From Euphorbia lathyris (taxonomy: Eukaryota; Streptophyta; Magnoliopsida; Malpighiales; Euphorbiaceae), in the NCBI RefSeq assembly GCF_963576675.1, contig NC_088918.1, forward strand, positions 69,923,501-69,987,500: a stretch of 64,000 nt of DNA, given 5' to 3'. This document shows positions 24,285 to 36,492 of this stretch, in pieces (the first letter of the stretch is position 1; the number at the start of each line of letters is the position of its first letter). A model generated the notes under the pieces. That model worked only from the letters and a program-made list of their open reading frames with translations. It was not told the origin of the DNA and searched no databases. Made by a program: the position numbers and the translations under genes.

Positions 24285-25049
24285 TGTTGGGCTTGGCCCA
24301 AATATAATTTGTGAAATAAAGCCCACCCATGTGTCTTCTTATGTCTTTGAGTTTTTCAAGTGGAAAAACATCCCACATTGCTTTCAAAGCACTTAGTGGA
24401 GATGTTTATAAAGAAGGTCCTCACATGCTTGGGGTGTGCCCCAAGGGGTACCCACTTTTGTGAAAGGGTGAGGACCTATCTTCATGGTTGACCACCACAC
24501 ACGCGCGCGCCGACCGGGGCGGGTTGGGTTGGTGTAAAATGTATATTTTTTTATTGAAAAAAATTTAATTAATTAATATTATTTTTAATTTCGGAAATTA
24601 ATTTTTATTTAATTATTTTTTACTCTGATTCAGTCTTTGTGAACGTTGTTCACAACGTCCATTTTTTCTGAACGTGTCTTCAGTCTCCTCCACCTTCCAG
24701 ATTTTCCTCCTTCTCTTTCTCCATGAAATCAGAGCTCAAACAGCTCTTTTTTCTTGTATAAATAGGAGATGTGAGACTGCCTTCAGAACACAATTTACTT
24801 TCATTCATTCTTTATTTTTTCGAAAGCTGAGCAAGTTAAACAGAGAGTGTATACAGAACGATTTTCGTACGGTGCAATACGAAAATCGTATTTAAGAGGG
24901 CTGTTTTATCCTGGAGGCGACCGGAGTTCATACTGTTTGCTAAATTCCGGCAGTTCCGCGAACGTCTTAAAGAAAGCAACATTGTCCGCGACTCTGCCCA
25001 TTTTAATTTTGTTCGGTCTGTTCCTATTTTCTGAGTTCGAGCAACAACA
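24285..25049 (+). repeat. 5' LTR of Copia 1
   Basis: It starts TGTTGGGCTTGG and ends GAGCAACAACA. A TATA-like TATAAATAG lies at 24757-24765. By eye about ten substitutions, mostly C/T or G/A, plus a CG-repeat length change separate it from the 3' LTR, indicating recent insertion. Confidence 0.9.
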
Positions 25050-25075
25050 ATTTTAAGACGATTCGATTACTGCTG

Positions 25076-28000
25076 ATGGCTACCGAACAATCAAATGGGA
25101 TTGTTGAGATTAACAAACCATTCCGGTATGAAGGAGCTCATTTCCGAAGATAGAGACAGAAGATGTTGTTCTACCTCACAACAAAGAAGGTAGCTTCTGT
25201 TCTGACTTCGGAAAAACCAATTGTTCCTGAAGATGGTGACGAGGCAGATGTTCGTGCTGCTGTTCGTGCTGCTGAGAGATGGACAGAAAATGATTTTCTG
25301 TGCAAAAATTATATACTCAATGGACTGACTGACGATCTGTATGATTACTACACTGCTGAAGAAAAAACAGCACAAGAAATTTGGGAAGCTCTGCAGAGGA
25401 AGTATGACACTGAGGAGGCCGGATCGAAAAAATACGTTGTAAGTCGCTACCTCAAATTCCAGATGACTGATGACAAGTCAGTGGAAATTCAATCTCATGA
25501 ATTACAGAAGATAGCACATGAAATTATTTCAGAAGGTATGCCTTTAAACGATCAATTTCAAGTTGCTGTCATAATTGACAAATTGCCTTCTTCGTGGAAA
25601 GATTTTAAAAATATTTTGAGGCACAAAACAAAAGAATTTTCGATGGAAAGTTTGATTACTCGCATCCGAATTGAGGAGGAAGCTCGAAAACAAGATTTAA
25701 AAGAGGAAGTGCTTATTGTTTCTAATAGCACTAAAAGGTCCATTGCGGTTCTGAAACCCACTCAAAAGAATTTTAAGAATCAGAACCGCAAACCAATCCA
25801 AAACCGCAACACCCGAGTTAATTTGAATTGGAACCTTCAAAGGAACCAAAATAGGCCACATCAACTACCACCTAGAAATGATGCTGCTTTCCTATGCTTT
25901 AATTGTGGGAAACCAGGTCATATGGCACGTAAGTGCAGGAACAGACCAAACACTACTCCTAGTGTTAACCTGACTGAAGAGCAACATAACTTTGTTGCTA
26001 TGATTTCTGAGATCAACCTCATAGGTGGATCAGATGGGTGGTGGGTAGACACTGGTGCTTCTCGCCATGTTTGCTATGATAGAAGTATGTTCAAAACATA
26101 CAGTGCTGTGACCGAAGATAAGAAAGTGTTATTGGGTGATTCCCATACCACTATTGTTGCTGGAATTGGTAGTGTGGAATTGAACTTCACATCTGGAAAA
26201 ACCTTAACTTTGAAGGATGTGATGCATACTCCAGAAATGAGAAAAAATTTGGTTTCGAGCTATCTACTCAACAAGGCTGGTTTTACTCAGACTATAGGAG
26301 CAGATTTATTTACTTTAACTAAGAACAATGTATTCGTAGGAAAAGGTTATGCTACTGAAGGCATGTTTAAGTTGAATGTTGAGATTAATAAAGTGAATGC
26401 TTCTGTTTACTCTTTGTGTACTTTTAATGTTTGGCATGCTCGTTTTTGTCATGTTAATAAGCGAATCATTAAAAATATGAGTAACTTAGGGTTAATTCCA
26501 AAATTGAATTTGAATGAATTTCTTAAATGTGATTATTGTAGTCAGGAAAAAATCACAAAAACACCTCATAAATCTGTTGTTAGGGATTCTGAACCTCTAG
26601 ATTTAATTCATTCAGATATATGTGAATTAGATGGAAAGTTGACTAGAAATGACAAACGGTACTTTATAACCTTTATTGATGATTGTTCTGACTTTACTTT
26701 TGTTTATCTTATGAAAAATAAAAGTGAAGCGTTTGACATGTTTAAATTGTTCATAGTTGAAATAGAAAATCAATACAATAGGAAAGTCAAGAGACTTCGT
26801 AGCGATAGAGGCACAGAATATGGTTCTAGCCTGTTTATTGATTTCTATAAAACACATGGTATTATACATGAAACCACATCACCTTATTCACCAGAAATGA
26901 ACGGAAAGGCTGAAAGGAAAAATAGGACACTTACCGAATCTGTAGTAGCTATTATGCTTAGTTCAGGTGCCGCCTCACATTGGTGGGGAGAAATCCTTTT
27001 GACTGTTTGCTATGTGCTAAATAGGGTCCCTAAATCCAGAAACAAAATCTCTCCTTATGAGATCTTGAAAAATAAAACGCCTAGTCTATCATATTTTAGA
27101 ACTTGGGGTTGTTTGGCTTATGTTAGGATTCCTGACCCTAATAGAGTCAAACTTGCTAGTAGAGCTTATGAATGTGTGTTTATTGGATATGCTGTGAATA
27201 GCAAAGCATATAGGTTCTATGATTTGAATGCGAAAGTCATATTGGAGTCGAACGATGCTGACTTTTATGAAGATAGATTTCCTTTTAAGTTGAGAAATAG
27301 TGTGGGTGCATCATCTAGTAGCATACCTGCTACTAGACCTATAGTGCAAAAAGAGATTGAGGAATCTGAACCTAGGAGAAGTAAGAGACCTAGAGTATCT
27401 AAAGACTTTGGTTCTGACTTTTATGCTTTCACAGTAGAAGAGGATCCACTTACCATACAAGAAGCCTTAACATCATTAGATGCTGACTTATGGCAAGAAG
27501 CCATTAATGATGAAATGGACTCACTTGAGTCAAACCAAACTTGGCACTTAGTAGACTTACCACCAGGTTGTAAACCAATAGGTTGTAAATGGATCCTTAA
27601 AAAGAAACTGAAACCTGATGGCTCAGTAGACAAGTTTAAGGCTCGCCTTGTAGCTAAAGGCTTTAGACAAAGAGAAAATGTTGATTTCTTTGATACTTAT
27701 TCACCTGTCACTAGGATTACGTCTATACGTGTTTTGATTGCTATTGCTTCTGTGCACAATCTAGTAGTGCACCAAATGGATGTTAAAACTGCGTTTTTGA
27801 ATGGTGAACTAGAAGAAGAGGTTTATATGGATCAACCTGAGGGCTTTGTAGTCTTTGGTCAAGCCCATAAGGTATGCAAGTTAGATAAGTCTTTATATGG
27901 GCTAAAACAAGCACCTAAGCAATGGCATGCAAAATTTGACAACTTGATTATTTCAAATGGCTATAAGGTGAATGAAAGTGATAAGTGTATCTACTACAAA

Positions 28001-29017
28001 TATGAAAATGGTCTTTGCACCATTATTTGCTTATATGTTGATGACTTGCTTATTTTTGGATCTAGTATTCATGTTGTAAATGCTGTTAAGTCAATGTTGT
28101 GTGAGAACTTTGACATGAAAGATCTAGGAGAAAACTATAAAAAAAAAAAAAAAGATGTAGGAGAAGCGAATGTCATTCTTGGCATAAAGATAACTAGGTC
28201 TGAAACTGGAATTTCTTTAGATCAATCTCACTACGTTGAGAAGATTCTAAAGAAATATAACTACTTTGATTGTAAACCTGCATGTACACCTTATGACCCT
28301 AGTATAAAACTTTTTAAGAACACTGGAGACAGTGTAAGACAATCAGAGTATGCTAGCATAATTGGCAGTCTTCGTTACGCCACTGATTGTACTAGACCCG
28401 ACATCGCGTATGTCGTAGGACTGCTATGCAGATTTACTAGTAGACCTAGTGTGGAGCATTGAAATGCTATAGAAAGGGTCATGAGATACCTTAAAAGAAC
28501 CATGAAACTTGGATTACATTATCAAAGGTTTCCAGCAGTCCTTGAAGGATATAGTGATGCTGACTGGAATACCTTATCAGATGATTCCAAGGCTACTAGT
28601 GGCTATATTTTCAATATAGCTGGTGGTGCCGTTTCATGGAAGTCTAAGGAACAGACTATTCTAGCTCAATCAACCATGGAATCAGAACTGATTGCACTAG
28701 CTGTGGCTAGTGAAGAAGCAGGTTGGTTGAGAAGTTTGTTAGCTGAGATTCCCCTATGGGAAAAACCGATTCCAGCTATATTGATCCACTACGATAGTAC
28801 CGCGGCTATTGCTAAGATTCAGAATCGTTATTACAACGATAAGAAACGACAGATACGTCGTAAGCATAGCACTGTGAGACAGCTACTCACTAAAGGAGCT
28901 GTTAGAGTGGATCACATACGCTCAGAAGAGAATTTAGCCGATCCTTTGACGAAAGGATTAGCTAGAGAGAAAGTCCATAATACGGCAAAGAGTATGGGAC
29001 TTATGCCCCTACAGTGA
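25076..29017 (+). pseudogene. Copia 1 gag-pol polyprotein with two internal stops
   Basis: One frame runs from ATG 25076 to the stop at 29017, apart from TAG at 25151 and TGA at 28460. Domains: gag; CCHC knuckle 'CFNCGKPGHMARKC' (about 25895-25936); protease 'VDTGAS' (about 26044); integrase with HHCC zinc site then 'SDRGTEYG'; reverse transcriptase with 'YVDDLL' (about 28036); RNase H with '[10 protein letters not shown]' in the last part. Both stops fall where the family has Trp, each one G-to-A change. An in-frame insertion with an A-run at about 28133-28165 adds about 11 residues in the reverse transcriptase region. Confidence 0.88.
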
Positions 29018-29528
29018 TGAGTTACACACAATGGTAACCCAACCTATAGACTGGAGATCCCAAGAAATAGGTTCAAAGGGTAATAACAAGTTGTGTTGTA
29101 ATATGAGTCAGATCATGCAATTAGAAGCATGAATATCCTGAAGCGATTTGAGGTTGAGATAATAGAAACTCTTAATGAAGTCTATACTCCATTTGGAGTA
29201 AAGTACATAGCTACAGGAGTACTTTTGATAGACTCACCTATATGAATGTGGAAGTGAGGCCGCTTCCTATGAGTTTAGGACAAAACTCTAGAGCATTCAC
29301 TAAACCGGGATAGACGTGCAAGGCCATAAACGCACGGGCTACTAGAACTACACTCTGAAAAGGTTATGGCGTGATATACGTCAGAGATAGAGTTCAAGAC
29401 TACGAGTCACTCTAATAAAATCTGAACTATATTCACTACGCAAAGGTTCAAATCGAAAGATACCTCTGCTTATGTCTGACCTTATGTAACTGCTCAGTAA
29501 AATGATTTCAAAAATTCTAGTGGGGGAT

Positions 29529-30299
29529 TGTTGGGCTTGGCTCAAATATAATTTGTGAAATAAAGCTCATCCATGTGTCTTCTTATGTCTTTGAGTTTTT
29601 CAAGTGGAAAAACATCCCACATTGCTTTCAAAGCACTTAGTGGAGATGTTTATAAAGAAGGTCCTCACATGCTTGGGGTGTGCCCCAAGGGGTACCCACT
29701 TTTGTGAAAGGGTGAGGACCTATCTTCATGGTTGACCACCACACACGCGCGCGCGCCGTCCAACCGGGCCGGGTTGGGTTGGTGTAAAATGTATATTTTT
29801 TTATTGAAAAAAATTTAATTAATTAATATTATTTTTAATTTCAGAAATTAATTTTTATTTAATTATTTTTTACTCTGATTCAGTCTTTGTGAACGTTGTT
29901 CACAACGTCCATTTTTTCTGAACGTGTCTTCAGTCTCCTCCACCTTCCAGATTTTCCTCCTTCTCTTTCTCCATGAAATCAGAGCTCAAACAGCTCTTTT
30001 TTCTTGTATAAATAGGAGATGTGAGACTGCCTTCAGAACACAATTTACTTTCATTCATTCTTTATTTTTTCGAAAGCTGAGCAAGTTAAACAGAGAGTGT
30101 ATACAGAACGATTTTCGTACGGTGCAATACGAAAATCGTATTTAAGAGGGTTGTTTTATCCTGGAGGCGACCGGAGTTCATACTGTTTGCTAAATTTCGG
30201 CAGTTCCGCGAACGTCTTAAAGAAAGCGACATTGTCCGCGACTCTGTCCATTTTAATTTTGTTCGGTCTGTTCCTATTTTCTGAGTTTGAGCAACAACA
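29529..30299 (+). repeat. 3' LTR of Copia 1
   Basis: Near-identical to the 5' LTR, with TATAAATAG at 30007-30015. The CG dinucleotide run near 29745 is longer than in the 5' LTR. It is preceded by the purine tract at about 29517-29526. Confidence 0.9.
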
Positions 30300-30304
30300 G
30301 TTAT

Positions 30305-33233
30305 AAATACGAGAACTAAACAATATGCTAGATAAAAATGCAGAGACGGATATATTATTTCCCCTAATTATTATAAGCGTTAGATGTCTAACGCCCGTTG
30401 AAATGCACTTTAATTTGAGCACTTAATTTCTTTAAAACATTTCAATCTGACTTCTATTACTTTTACAATTCTCTTAAGTTATACTATTTCAAAATTTGGA
30501 GTTTTAAATTGTTATGTACTTTGTTCATTAGTTTTTGCGTGGCCATAACCACAACAATTCACAAGTACGCTGCTTAAAGGCCGGATACATTAGGGTCTCT
30601 CAAAATTTGAGCAGAAAAAGTATTGATTAGTTTCTTGAATTTTAAAAACGTATCATTAGCCCCCTGAATTTATTTTTAATGACTTATTGACCACTAAACT
30701 TATTTAAAATGATATATTATCCTCTATGAAGTTGTTATAATGATCTGTTATCTTTTAGAATTTACTTAAATGATACATCTTTAACTTGTTCAACCCTTTA
30801 TAACTCAAACTATTTCTAATGAAACAATTTACGCAAGTTCAATGGATAAGGAGATAACCTTTAAATTCAAGGGACCAATTAGTTTTTCAAGCCAAAGTTG
30901 TTTAAACAATCATCAATATTCCAATGCAATATTCTCAAAAGATGGAGAGGTGAAAAAAAGCAAGTATATATTGTATCTAATACATTAAAACAATAAAATC
31001 TTGCTATTTTAGAAAGAAATCTGTTATTTTGAAAATAAATTTGGTATGTTAGATAGAAGATTTTAGGGACTCAAACGTTAGAATTGCGAGAAATTTTACA
31101 GTATTTTGGGAGTAATATTAATTAATGATTTGGTCCTCACACTAATATCTAATGGTCTCTGGAAAATGCTTTGAAAGCTATGTAGGGGTTTTCATTTTTT
31201 ATACAAAAGCACTCAAAAAAACATCAATTGAATACACATAAATCATTAGAGCATCCTAAGCACCTCAAGTCGGTGAATCCGGGATCCTCTATTGAGTAAT
31301 ATATTGGACCAATCAATTGATATCATTTACACATATTTATTTTTCAACATCAATTATCTCACATGAAATTGTATGTATCGTTTTTTAGGATGAAATTACT
31401 ATTTAGCCCTTGATTTATCAAAAATTTGGTTTTTGGCTCTTACCGTATTATTTGGTAACATTTGCTCTATGAGCTATCCAACAATGTTAATCTTTGTCCA
31501 TAACATATTATTTGGTTAAATTCGTGGTAAAAATCTTAATCTAGGGTTGAGAGCTTACGGAATTTAAGCATTTTGGATAGGTCACAAACATATATTATCA
31601 AATAATAAATTAGAAACCAAATAATATTTTGAATCAATCAAGGACCAAATAGTAGATTTAAGCATTATTATTATTATTAATCAGATATATTGCTTCTCGG
31701 GTATAATATAAAGGATATGCTACTAAAATAATCTCAAGTTATCGAGAAAAATGTCACTTTCACCTCTACATACAAAATGTCATTTTAATCCCCAATACTT
31801 ATGAAATGATATTAATTTAATCCCGTGTTTATGAAAAAGTGTCATTTTAATCCTAACACTTTATCTCTTTCTTTTCTTAAGTAATTAGACGTAATTGTAA
31901 TTATAACAATTCATAAACAAACGTTAGAATCAAATTAATACTATTTTGTAAGTAAAGGTTAAATTGATACTACTTTAATAACCTTACGATGTTTGTTACC
32001 TTATCCCTTCAAACTAACTCAATACTCCATAAAATCTATCTTCAAACCATTTCGTAGCTTTCTTTTTTATTTCCACTTCAAACAGTCGAACAAGTATTTA
32101 CTTAGAATAAAGAACAATTGTTGATAACTATTTTAGAAGAAAAAATAGTTAATTTCTATCAACTAGCAGTAAAAGCAAATCATAAATATCTAATAACAAC
32201 AGTAAATAGTAGATACAAATAATTGAACTTAAAAAACTTGAACTAAAGTCCTAATTTACACTTTTTTTTAAATTTGCACAATTACGCTTAAGTTAAATAA
32301 CAAAGAAAAAATTTCCCCATCATAGATAGACTTTCAACCATTAGGCTGAGACTTTCACCATGTAAGTTCTAAATTAAATTGCTTGAGAGATGTTTTAAGA
32401 AATCATATATAAGGGTAAAATTGTCTTTTTCATTTTAGTGGGTTGTGCGCTTAGTTTTAGATTGAATAAAAAAGGTGATGTGACCTGTTGATCGATTCAT
32501 TTTTTTATTAGTAAAAAGGGTCTTTTCCGTTTTATTGAAGATGTATGTTGAGTTTCAGATTGATCGAGGGGTGATATGGTTGATTGATGAATCACTTTTC
32601 GCTAATTTGCCACGATGTTCAATCATCCTTAGGATTGAGTTTTTTAAATGAAAAAAAACAAAACAAAATTCATGTATTAAATTATAAAATACATTAAAAT
32701 TTAAGTATCATAATTGTAATTTACTCATTCAAATTAATTGTTTTTTGTTTGTTTTTTTATCTTGTTTGATCCATCTTTATCTAAACTACGTAGCCCGTGA
32801 GATGTTTTGGGAAGAAGACAATTGTACTTGCCAAAGGAGAAGAAAAGTTAAAAGAATATAATTATTAGGGTAATGTTAAAAATACTTCCAATTTTGAGGG
32901 TCCGGAGCATTTTTACTTTTAACGTTTAAAATAATGTAATTTTATCTCTAATATTAATAAATTTGGTCAATTTTAAACGTCATTAAAAAATACAAATATG
33001 ATTCATGACTGAAAACACAGTTTAATGAATTATTTTTAAATTGACCCAACTTATCGATCGTTAGACACTATAGATGGATTATCTCTCAATTAAGACTTTC
33101 TTTATACATTAGGATTCTAACTCGAGATCTAACTTAAGCGAATCGAGGTCCTTAACCACTCAAATCTACCTTAATTGATTAGGTGAAATCACTTTTAATT
33201 GTTAATATTAGGGTATTTATTTCACTTTATACC
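30305..33233. other. Gene-free region of decayed repeats
   Basis: AT-rich DNA without a supportable gene. About 30600-30900 and 31390-31670 hold diverged inverted-repeat phrases of the kind seen in foldback elements elsewhere in the window. About 31725-31980 repeats 'tgtcattttaatcc'. A decayed relative of the 10992-11572 element lies at about 32870-33232 ('ggtaatgttaaaaatac' to 'gtatttatttcac'). Confidence 0.5.
33110..33185 (-). repeat. Degenerate tRNA-derived SINE head
   Basis: Read on the minus strand there is a box A-like 'GATTTGAGTGGTTAAG' followed by a box B-like 'GAGTTAGAATCC'. It does not fold as a real tRNA, so it is better explained as a decayed SINE. Confidence 0.4.
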
Positions 33234-33235
33234 TA

Positions 33236-33279
<44 letters not shown>
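33234..33279. repeat. (ATT)n microsatellite
   Basis: An uninterrupted trinucleotide ATT/TTA run of about 46 bp. Confidence 0.9.
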
Positions 33280-33280
<1 letters not shown>

Positions 33281-33296
33281 AGATTTAGATGTCTAG

Positions 33297-33420
33297 GGGG
33301 CGAGCCTTAATGCAACGGTAAATGTTATTATCATGTGATCGAGAGGTCGCTTCGAATCCTAGGAACAACCGCTTGCCAAAAAGAATTGGAGGGGGAAGTC
33401 TTGTAAGAGTTAGATGTCTA
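33297..33420 (+). repeat. tRNA-derived SINE fragment
   Basis: It starts 'ggggcgagccttaatgcaac' and carries a box B-like 'gcttcgaatcct' at about 33350-33361. The tail includes 'gttagatgtctaccacc'. A related tail ('gttagatgtctaacgccc') is at about 30379-30396. No tRNA cloverleaf is evident. Confidence 0.5.
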
Positions 33421-33849
33421 CCACCTTTAAAATGCACTTTTTACTTTACCCGGGAATTTTCTTCAAAATCAAAATGTTGTATTGTATCAAATCCTTGTGT
33501 ACTTTGAATCAAATAACAGTACAGGTATCTATTTGAAACAAGTATACTTTTATACTTAAAAAAAGGTTCAATTCGTTAAGAAATAAAAGTCTAAGGGCTT
33601 AATTAGAAAAAAAAAATTAAAGAGTTTAAGAATCTAACTGCCTTCCTTAAATTCTTATGGGATTGAATAGTTTGGATCTTTTGCAAGGCATCAGACTACT
33701 ACTAAAAAAATCTAGTATACAGACATTTAACGAGTCTACTAATAAAAAAAATTATCAATTCGTTAACTCCTACACTCTCCGTCCTATTATATAACTCATT
33801 TTCGGGTTTTCACAATCTTCCTGATCTATGCGTCTAATTGTTGGAATTG

Positions 33850-34080
33850 GGGCAACTATGAAGTCTCTAACTTGATCTCTGCTGGTGGCTAATTCGTAAT
33901 CAAAATGGGAATGGATCCGAGGAATTATTCATAATATTGGCAGAGGCAGGTCTTTCGATGCGGAGCTGTGGGGGATTAACACATGAAACTAAAATGGCAA
34001 TGGATTTAGAGATAACACAACTGATTGTCAAATCTGGCTGCCAGTAGGCTGTCAATTGTGTAAATAATTCATTCCCTCTT
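33850..34080 (+). pseudogene. Remnant of a LINE-type RNase H domain
   Basis: Broken frames give peptide pieces such as 'EWIRGIIHNIGRGRSFDAELWGI' and 'LEITQLIVKSGC', which match the RNase H-like domain at the end of plant LINE ORF2 and its relatives. Stops and frame changes separate the pieces. It is a fossil fragment between the SINE and the patatin-like gene. Confidence 0.5.
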
Positions 34081-34495
34081 CACTGCCCCTCCAGGGCCTT
34101 AATCAGAGACATTAACTAGAAGAAGTTTCATAGTTCTTTATACAAAGCCAAAATTAGCATCCAAATACTCAAAAGAAGTTTCATAATTCTTTATACACAA
34201 ACCAACTAATTACAATTTATAAAGATAGATTATACATAAAAACTACATACATATATATATGCCATGAACTTTGAAGGGGGAGAAGAAAATGACCAGAAAG
34301 AAAAATGGTCAGTGTAGCACATTAACATCACATATCACATATAGCTCAGCTCAGCTCAACTCGCCCTGTCTCGGATGCCTTTGATTTAGAATCATCATCA
34401 CGAGCGGCGGCAGCAGCAGCAAAAGGCAATTAATTAAATTTACTCTGGATCTGTAATAATTAACCTTTAACATTTTAAGAAATAGGGTGAACTAA

Positions 34496-36368
34496 TTAAC
34501 AGGAAGATAGAGTTGAAAGAGTTGTAGCAGATGATGTTCTAGGTGATGGTGATGCCTGCTTTAATGCCACAATTGGTAAAATACTAGTTTTTCTCCTCTC
34601 TTGTTCCTTGATTAGCTCTCCACCAAATGATTCTAACTTGTCTAAATTTGTGTTCTCACCTATTTTCTTCCCTTTAAACAGTATGGATTCTACATTTTTC
34701 TGTTTTAACATCTTCTCTGCCATCCCTAATATGTCTGCTTCTTTCAGTGACTTTTCATTTGGTATGATGCCATTTGCCTGCAATTTTGATGAGTTCGTTC
34801 AAGTGTTATTATCATGATTTCAGATTGAAAACAGATGAAAAGGTAAACAAAAAAGTGAAAGAAAGAATGAATATGATTTAATTAATTACCTGAATGCGAA
34901 CATAATTGCTTGTCCGACACTGACCAAACGCCATTGATACAGCTTGATCAACCTATTAAATTATAAACAAAATCAAGAATTGATTAGCTTCACCTACCAT
35001 TACAAGACAACATTCATTGCTCATATTATAATGCCCATTAGCCTTCATAAACATAACCACCCACTCACATAAGACAAATATAACCTATATATCCGTGATC
35101 CGGTCAATTTTTAATACGATAACATGATTTAATGGTTAATTCTAACACGACAACATGATTTAATACAAAGTAGAAATCTGACACTCCAACGTAACACCAA
35201 TATTTTTGTTACATTCATAATTATAGAGTCAGATCAGATTTAAAAGCTTCAAATAGATTCATTACTCTAATGGAATCGAATCGAATCGTTTTTAACTCAT
35301 ATAATTGAAGTTATAAGAATAATTGAGATTTACTATGCATTATAAGTTTTTTAAGGAAAAAAAAAAGGTGTGTTTCAGAAAAACGGTTAAAAAGTACGAT
35401 AATAGAGTAAAAGTGAATCAATAAATGCAAATTACCGTATCGGAAGCTCCTTCTCCGGCGATCCACGCGAATCGCGCCGGTGATGAATTCAAATTTTTAG
35501 TTCCAAAATCTGACTCTCCGCCTCCTCCGAGGGAGACTACGAGCAGATCCTCTACGCCTTTGCACAGGGGGAACTCCTGCTTATTGTTCAAAACGTGTGT
35601 AATTGCGGCAGCGGTCGGATTGTTCATCGCGATCCCGCCATCGACGGCGAAGATCTTCGTCTTCTTGTCGACGGAGCTCAATTCTACAGCTCCATTAACC
35701 ATCGGCTCAGCAATCGTGGCGAGGCACACGTCGCTCATCTTGAAATCGTAACTGTCCACTTCCAAAGCATCCGCTCGAGAGAAGACGAACGGAGCACGTG
35801 TAGACAGATCGTAGCAGGGAATCAAAACGGACTTAATCGTGTCTTTCAAAGTGCATTCTCCGAAAGCTGAGCGTAACGGCTTCTCCATCTTCCCCCGCGG
35901 ACGGCAAAATCGCCGTAGAAGACCTTTTGAAGAGACTGACTGGTTAAGCTTCTTGCGATTCTCAATCAGAAAACGAAGAGCTTCGTCGGCAGTGAACAGA
36001 GGACGTCCATCTTTGCCGCGAGTAAACAGGAGAGAAGCTAAAACGCCTCCACTACCAGAGCCAGCTACAACATCAAAGTAATCAGAAATTGAAGCACTGG
36101 AATTTCCAGATTTCCGGCGGAGGCAAGACTCCAAATGAGAAAGTGACTTGGCGGCAAGAATACCGGAAGTAGCGCGGCCTCCGTCGATGGAGAGGACTCT
36201 GACTCTACCGTCAGAAGAATGTTTTTGGTGATCATTTTGAGAAAGAGCAATTTTGGGATTAGGATCATCATATCCGCCGAAGAGGAACTTGTTTTCGAGA
36301 ATGGAGAAGATTTCAAAGGTGAGCTTGTCAACATCAAAGCTAGACTGAGTGGTGATTGCGGCTGCCAT
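34496..36368 (-). CDS. Patatin-like protein, pPLA-III type (three exons)
   Basis: Predicted lipid acyl hydrolase-like protein of 425 aa. Exon 1 is 35436-36368 (311 codons), exon 2 is 34890-34952 (21 codons, 'VDQAVSMAFG...'), exon 3 is 34496-34777 (93 codons plus stop). All introns are phase 0 with GT...AG borders, and joining them keeps one frame ('DT|VDQ', 'IQ|ANG'). Motifs: oxyanion-type 'IDGG' at residues 61-64, 'GSGSG' at 103-107, and 'VDGG' with the presumed catalytic Asp at 243. In classical patatins the second motif is GxSxG. Here the middle position is Gly, the GxGxG form known for plant group III patatin-like proteins, which are linked to phospholipid and galactolipid turnover and to cell growth. 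This is the only intact host gene in the window. Confidence 0.88.
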
Positions 36369-36480
36369 TTTTGGTCTGCAAAAATTGAATTAATTAAGCG
36401 CAGAGAATTTGTAGGTTGAGAATTTTTAATTAAGCAAAAGGAATTGAAGAAGAAGATGAAGATTGGGGAGGCGTTGAGGA

Positions 36481-36492
36481 TTCTTATATAGT
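36481..36492 (-). promoter_or_regulatory. TATA box of the patatin-like gene
   Basis: On the minus strand the sequence reads ACTATATAAGAA, about 115-125 bp before the ATG at 36368. This is a reasonable TATA box for a plant gene with a short 5' UTR. No transcript data are available. Confidence 0.55.

Larger units (their letters stand above)
24285..30299 (+). mobile_element. Copia LTR retrotransposon 1, young, two nonsense codons
   Basis: The element has LTRs of 765 and 771 bp, TG...CA ends and a perfect 5-bp duplication GTTAT (24280-24284 and 30300-30304). The domain order protease, integrase, reverse transcriptase, RNase H is that of Copia. A purine-rich tract (AGTGGGGGA) abuts the 3' LTR. 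I see no standard iMet primer-binding site after the 5' LTR. It lies just downstream of PPR copy C. Confidence 0.92.

Noticed and set aside
24674..25056. Open frames in the Copia 1 LTR, repeated in the other LTR
   Set aside because: They are identical because the LTRs are copies, and they overlap the promoter and transcript start region.
33234..33279. CRISPR-like or regulatory repeat array
   Set aside because: It is a simple ATT microsatellite without spacers, and the genome is a plant.
33297..33420. tRNA gene
   Set aside because: Box A and box B-like sequences exist, but no acceptor stem or anticodon arm is visible. A SINE explains it better. The same holds for the tRNA-like pieces at 33110, 37330, 37505 and 56820.
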